Below are positions 61,235-64,000 of a DNA stretch of 64,000 bases, in pieces. The notes beneath the pieces were generated by a model. The model ran no database searches and was not told the origin of the DNA. It was given only the letters and a program-made list of their open reading frames with translations. The number at the start of each line of letters is the position of its first letter. Position 1 is the first letter of the stretch. The stretch is from Mycolicibacterium mengxianglii (lineage in GTDB: Bacteria; Actinomycetota; Actinomycetes; Mycobacteriales; Mycobacteriaceae), in the NCBI RefSeq assembly GCF_015710575.1, contig NZ_CP065373.1:2604001-2668000 (forward strand). The letters run 5' to 3'. Both the position numbers and the translations under genes were made by a program.

Positions 61235-62467
61235 GTGCGCACCGGAGAGATCAAAGCTTTGTCCGGCTTGCGCATTCTCGCCGCCTTGTGGGTGGTGGTG
61301 TTCCATTTCCGGCCTCTGCTCGAACAAGCGGCACCCGGTGTGCGTTCGGCGCTGGCCCCGGTCCTGGACAACGGGGCTCAAGGTGTTGACCTGTTCTTCA
61401 TCCTCAGCGGTTTCGTCCTGACGTGGAGCTATCTGGAGCGCATGGGGCAGTCCTGGTCGACGCGTGCCACGCTGCGTTTTCTCTGGCTTCGTTTGGCTCG
61501 GGTGTGGCCGGTGTATCTGGTGACACTGCACCTTGCCGCGGCATGGATCATCTTCACGCTCTACGTCGGGCACGTACCGTCACCGGAGGTGGTCGAGCTC
61601 TCGGCCGGCAACTACGTCCGCCAGGTACTGCTCGTCCAGCTGTGGTCCGTTCCGTTCTTCGACGGCACCAGCTGGAACGGGCCGGCGTGGTCGATCAGTG
61701 CCGAATGGCTGGCGTACTTGCTGTTCGGCGGCCTGATTCTGGTCATCTTCCGGATCGGCCAGGTAACCCGGGGCCGCAGCCTGCTGCTGCTCGCCGTGCT
61801 GGCCTCGCTGCCACCCACACTGCTGTTGCTGGCGAGCGGGCATTTCTACACGCCGTACAGCTGGCTGCCGCGCATCATCATGCAGTTCATCGCGGGCGCG
61901 CTGGCGTGCGCGGCCGTCCGCAAGTTCCGCTTCAGTGATCGTGCTCAGCGGGTGACGGGGTATCTGTCGCTTCTGCTCGCAGCGGTCATCATCGGCCTGC
62001 TGTACGTGCTCGATGCGCACCCGCCGGAGAAGATGCTGGACGCCGCCGGTCTGGTCGATGTGCTGTTCGTGCCGTTGGTGGTGACGCTGGCCATCGGTGC
62101 GGGCAGCCTCCCGAGGCTGTTGTCCACCCGGGTCATGGTGTATCTGGGCCACATCTCGTTCAGCCTGTACATGGTCCACGAGATCATCCACACCGCGTGG
62201 AATTGGGTGGTCATGCAGTTCGAGGTGGTGCTGACACCGAGCTGGTGGGCCAAAGCCGTTGTCGGCGGCCTCATTCTGCTGGCGCTCCTGGCATCCTCTG
62301 CGCTGTATCACCTGGTGGAGGAACCGGCCAGGCTGTGGATGCGCCGTATGGTCGACGTTCGCGAGCTGCCGGTCGACCTGCGCCATGGAGCGGGCGTGCC
62401 CCATGGGCCACTCAAATCGGTTCACGACTCCGACGAGCAAGGAGCTGTCTCCGCCCGCGCGGGCTAA
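61235..62467 (+). CDS. Acyltransferase-3 family membrane protein
   Basis: This 410-residue multi-span protein has the family motifs IKALSGLRILAALWVVVFHF, GVDLFFILSGFVLTWSYLER, FLWLRLARVWPVYLVTL, WNGPAWSISAEWLAYLLFG and GHISFSLYMVHE. It lacks the SGNH domain seen in the protein at 6130. It probably O-acylates an envelope sugar or lipid. The GTG at 61235 follows AAAGAG. The 263-nt gap 60972-61234 upstream holds two GGCGCGCC octamers but no recognisable gene. Confidence 0.9.
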   Translation: MRTGEIKALSGLRILAALWVVVFHFRPLLEQAAPGVRSALAPVLDNGAQGVDLFFILSGFVLTWSYLERMGQSWSTRATLRFLWLRLARVWPVYLVTLHLAAAWIIFTLYVGHVPSPEVVELSAGNYVRQVLLVQLWSVPFFDGTSWNGPAWSISAEWLAYLLFGGLILVIFRIGQVTRGRSLLLLAVLASLPPTLLLLASGHFYTPYSWLPRIIMQFIAGALACAAVRKFRFSDRAQRVTGYLSLLLAAVIIGLLYVLDAHPPEKMLDAAGLVDVLFVPLVVTLAIGAGSLPRLLSTRVMVYLGHISFSLYMVHEIIHTAWNWVVMQFEVVLTPSWWAKAVVGGLILLALLASSALYHLVEEPARLWMRRMVDVRELPVDLRHGAGVPHGPLKSVHDSDEQGAVSARAG

Positions 62468-62802
62468 TGGGATGTCGTTCGGATGCGGACGGGCCCACGC
62501 CAGTCGGCGTCGGGATCGAGCACGGTGCCCCGTTGGGTGATCACCACGTCTCCGGCTCTGGCCAGCTCGCGGGCGATGGTGCGGGCGTCGTCCATCAAGG
62601 CGCGCCAGTCGTCGCCTCCAACAGCGCGGGCGCCGTCCGACGGGCAGGTACTGCTGTCGGGGCCACGGATCAGCGCCAGGGCGCGTAGTGACGCCTCCAG
62701 TCGGCGCCGCACCGGTCCGTCTCCCAGGGCAACTGCAGCGTCGTCTGCACCGGGGCCGCCGGTGCAGACAACTCGGCTCAGTTCGGCACGCGGCTGGGTC
62801 AT
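62464..62802 (-). CDS. DUF3253 family protein
   Basis: This 112-residue winged-helix-like protein has RALALIRGPDSSTCPSDGAR, DDWRALMDDARTIARELA and the C-terminal TQRGTVLDPDADWRGPVRIR, which identify DUF3253. Function is unknown. The ATG at 62802 lies 7 nt after the stop of the S4-domain gene, so the two are one unit. Its stop overlaps that of the convergent acyltransferase gene. Confidence 0.85.
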   Translation of the reverse strand: MTQPRAELSRVVCTGGPGADDAAVALGDGPVRRRLEASLRALALIRGPDSSTCPSDGARAVGGDDWRALMDDARTIARELARAGDVVITQRGTVLDPDADWRGPVRIRTTSH

Positions 62803-62809
62803 CGGTACG

Positions 62810-63178
62810 TCAGAGCGCGCCGGCCCGCCACTTGTCCAACATGCGTCGCTCCCGTTTGGTCGGCCGGCCGGCACCGCGGTCACGGGCGGCCACCGGAATG
62901 CCGACGGTAGGCGGCGGGGCAGGGGTGCGATCGAGGTAGCACGTCACCGCGTCGGCGGCGCCGACGCGCTTCTGGATCACTCGCACCACCTCGACGATGC
63001 GTGTCCGGTCGCCGACTTTCGCGCGCACTTCGTCGCCGGGGACCACCGGGGTCGACGGCTTGGCGGGGTGGTCGTTGATCCGTACATGTCCGCCTCGGCA
63101 TGCTGCGGCCGCGTCCGGTCTGGTTTTCGTCAGTCGGACCGACCACAGCCACCGATCCACCCGGGTCGATTCCGTCAC
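62810..63178 (-). CDS. S4-domain RNA-binding protein (Hsp15/RqcP-like)
   Basis: This 122-residue protein has an S4 RNA-binding domain: VDRWLWSVRLTKTRPDAAAACRGGHVRIND in two stretches (residues 6-36), then VVPGDEVRAKVGDRTRIVEV and a basic tail AGRPTKRERRMLDKW. Hsp15/RqcP proteins bind stalled 50S subunits. The GTG at 63178 overlaps the stop of the flavoprotein gene (GTGA). Confidence 0.9.
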   Translation of the reverse strand: MTESTRVDRWLWSVRLTKTRPDAAAACRGGHVRINDHPAKPSTPVVPGDEVRAKVGDRTRIVEVVRVIQKRVGAADAVTCYLDRTPAPPPTVGIPVAARDRGAGRPTKRERRMLDKWRAGAL

Positions 63179-64000
63179 GGTGCGGCCTTTACCTCGTCGG
63201 GATCCTTGTGCGTGTGAATCATGTTGGGATGGACCAACTTCAACCAGGTGTACGGATGCTCCGGTGAGGTGGTGTTACCGAGGATGAATGTTCGGTCGGT
63301 ACGACGGGAGCGCGCGATCGACACCAGCCAGGACGCGACGGTGCTGATCCGGTTCTCCAGGCCGGTGAGGAAGGCGATGTGGATGATGCCCCAGGCCAGC
63401 CAACCGAGGAAACCGGAGAACCTGATGGGCCCGGCTTGTAGCAGCGCGTGGCCGCGACAGATGTAGGCCGCCGAACCGAGGTCGCGGTACTTGTAGGGCC
63501 GCCGGCTCTTGCCGGTGAGATCGCGCCGGATGCACGCTGCGGCGTGCATGCCACCCTGCATGGCGTTTTCCGCGACACCCGGCAGGTGGTCGCGGCCGGC
63601 GAGGTCACCGATGACGAGCACCTCGGGATGGCCTGGCACCGACAGGTCGGCTTCGACGGCGATCCGGCCCGCCCGGTCCGAGGATGCACCGAGGACCTCG
63701 GCCACCCGTCGCGCGAAGGGAACGGCCTCGACGCCGGCGGTCCACAGCACGGTTCGTGCCGCGTACTCCTCGGCGGGCCCGTCGCCTTTGGGTGTCACGG
63801 TAACGCCGTCATGGCTCACGTCGGTGACATGCACACCCAGGCGCAGTTCCACGCCCAACTGCTCCAGGATGCGAGTGGCCTTGTCTGTGAGGTCCGGCGC
63901 GAAACTGTCCAGTACGCGCTGACCACCGTCGAAAAGGATCACCCGGGCCTCTTCGGGCTCGATGCTGTGGAATTCCTTGGCGAGCGCTCTGGTCGCCATC
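63175..64000 (-). CDS. Type II NADH dehydrogenase-like FAD oxidoreductase, C-terminal part (runs off right edge)
   Basis: The visible 274 or more residues contain the NAD-domain end (LEQLGVELRLGVHVTDV, ARTVLWTAGVEAVPFAR), the FAD motif EVLVIGDLAGRDHLPGVAENAMQGG, and a C-terminal membrane-anchoring region (FSGFLGWLAWGIIHIAFLTGLENRIS). This matches Ndh-type quinone reductases. The N-terminal FAD-binding motif lies beyond the window. The frame stays open to the edge, so the ATG near 63999 is internal. Confidence 0.88.
   Translation of the reverse strand, partial: MATRALAKEFHSIEPEEARVILFDGGQRVLDSFAPDLTDKATRILEQLGVELRLGVHVTDVSHDGVTVTPKGDGPAEEYAARTVLWTAGVEAVPFARRVAEVLGASSDRAGRIAVEADLSVPGHPEVLVIGDLAGRDHLPGVAENAMQGGMHAAACIRRDLTGKSRRPYKYRDLGSAAYICRGHALLQAGPIRFSGFLGWLAWGIIHIAFLTGLENRISTVASWLVSIARSRRTDRTFILGNTTSPEHPYTWLKLVHPNMIHTHKDPDEVKAAP

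Overview
The window is high-GC actinobacterial DNA, most probably from a fast-growing environmental Mycobacterium (Mycolicibacterium) or a close relative. The evidence is a RipD-type NlpC/P60 protein next to an acyltransferase, a Tpx very like the M. tuberculosis protein, a long (762 aa) isocitrate lyase, a fatty acyl-AMP ligase, a 13E12-type HNH remnant, a hemophore-like secreted protein, and many GTG starts sitting 6-8 nt downstream of TANNNT boxes (leaderless transcripts). No rRNA, tRNA, CRISPR array or intact insertion sequence was seen. No stretch over 300 bases lacks a gene.

Layout. 1-9160: edge of a GAF-domain gene, thiaminase-family tenA, a cytochrome P450, a membrane protein, tpx, a broken HNH gene, ripD, an acyltransferase-3/SGNH protein whose start is unclear, and a ferritin-like helical protein. 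9407-25235: organosulfur region I. It has a carbohydrate-type (CUT1) ABC transporter operon ending in a DszC/SfnC-like monooxygenase, a convergent three-gene monooxygenase operon (NtaA/DszA-like, SsuD, SfnC-like), a glycosyltransferase, a methyltransferase, and a five-gene SsuACB transporter plus AprA/AprB-like flavoprotein-ferredoxin operon. 25247-32055: a DUF218 protein and a complete malonate decarboxylase operon (mdcA, B, C, a D-E fusion, G, H) without a transporter. 32136-34471: remnants of a VOC gene and an AraC gene, an alpha/beta hydrolase and cyanase. 34497-40848: a fatty acyl-AMP ligase, a 1372-residue hybrid sensor kinase/PP2C phosphatase and its STAS partner. 40845-43215: small secreted or membrane proteins, a hydrolase and an enoyl-CoA hydratase.

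43338-47629 is the most distinctive part: a type III polyketide synthase, an isoprenylcysteine-methyltransferase-like enzyme, a PHBH-type FAD monooxygenase and a small unknown protein, arranged as two operons around a TetR gene. This is the enzyme set of Streptomyces srsABC (phenolic lipids/quinones). Four near-identical 18-bp boxes sit in the same geometry on both operon promoters (one containing the -35, one just after the -10). One of them also covers the TetR gene's own leaderless promoter. This looks like a self-contained, TetR-gated quinone/phenolic-lipid switch.

47858-54525: an epimerase, an amino-acid permease, a DMT transporter, a small protein with isocitrate lyase (ICL2 type), and a secreted protein. 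54528-60971: organosulfur region II, with an SsuD-like enzyme and SfnG divergent from a MetNIQ-type transporter ending in a DszA/NtaA-like monooxygenase. 61235-64000: a second acyltransferase-3, a DUF3253 protein, an S4 RNA-binding protein and the C-terminal part of a type II NADH dehydrogenase-like protein.

Together the window encodes seven flavin-dependent organosulfur-type monooxygenases and three import systems plausibly feeding them, so scavenging sulfur from sulfonates and sulfones is the dominant metabolic theme.
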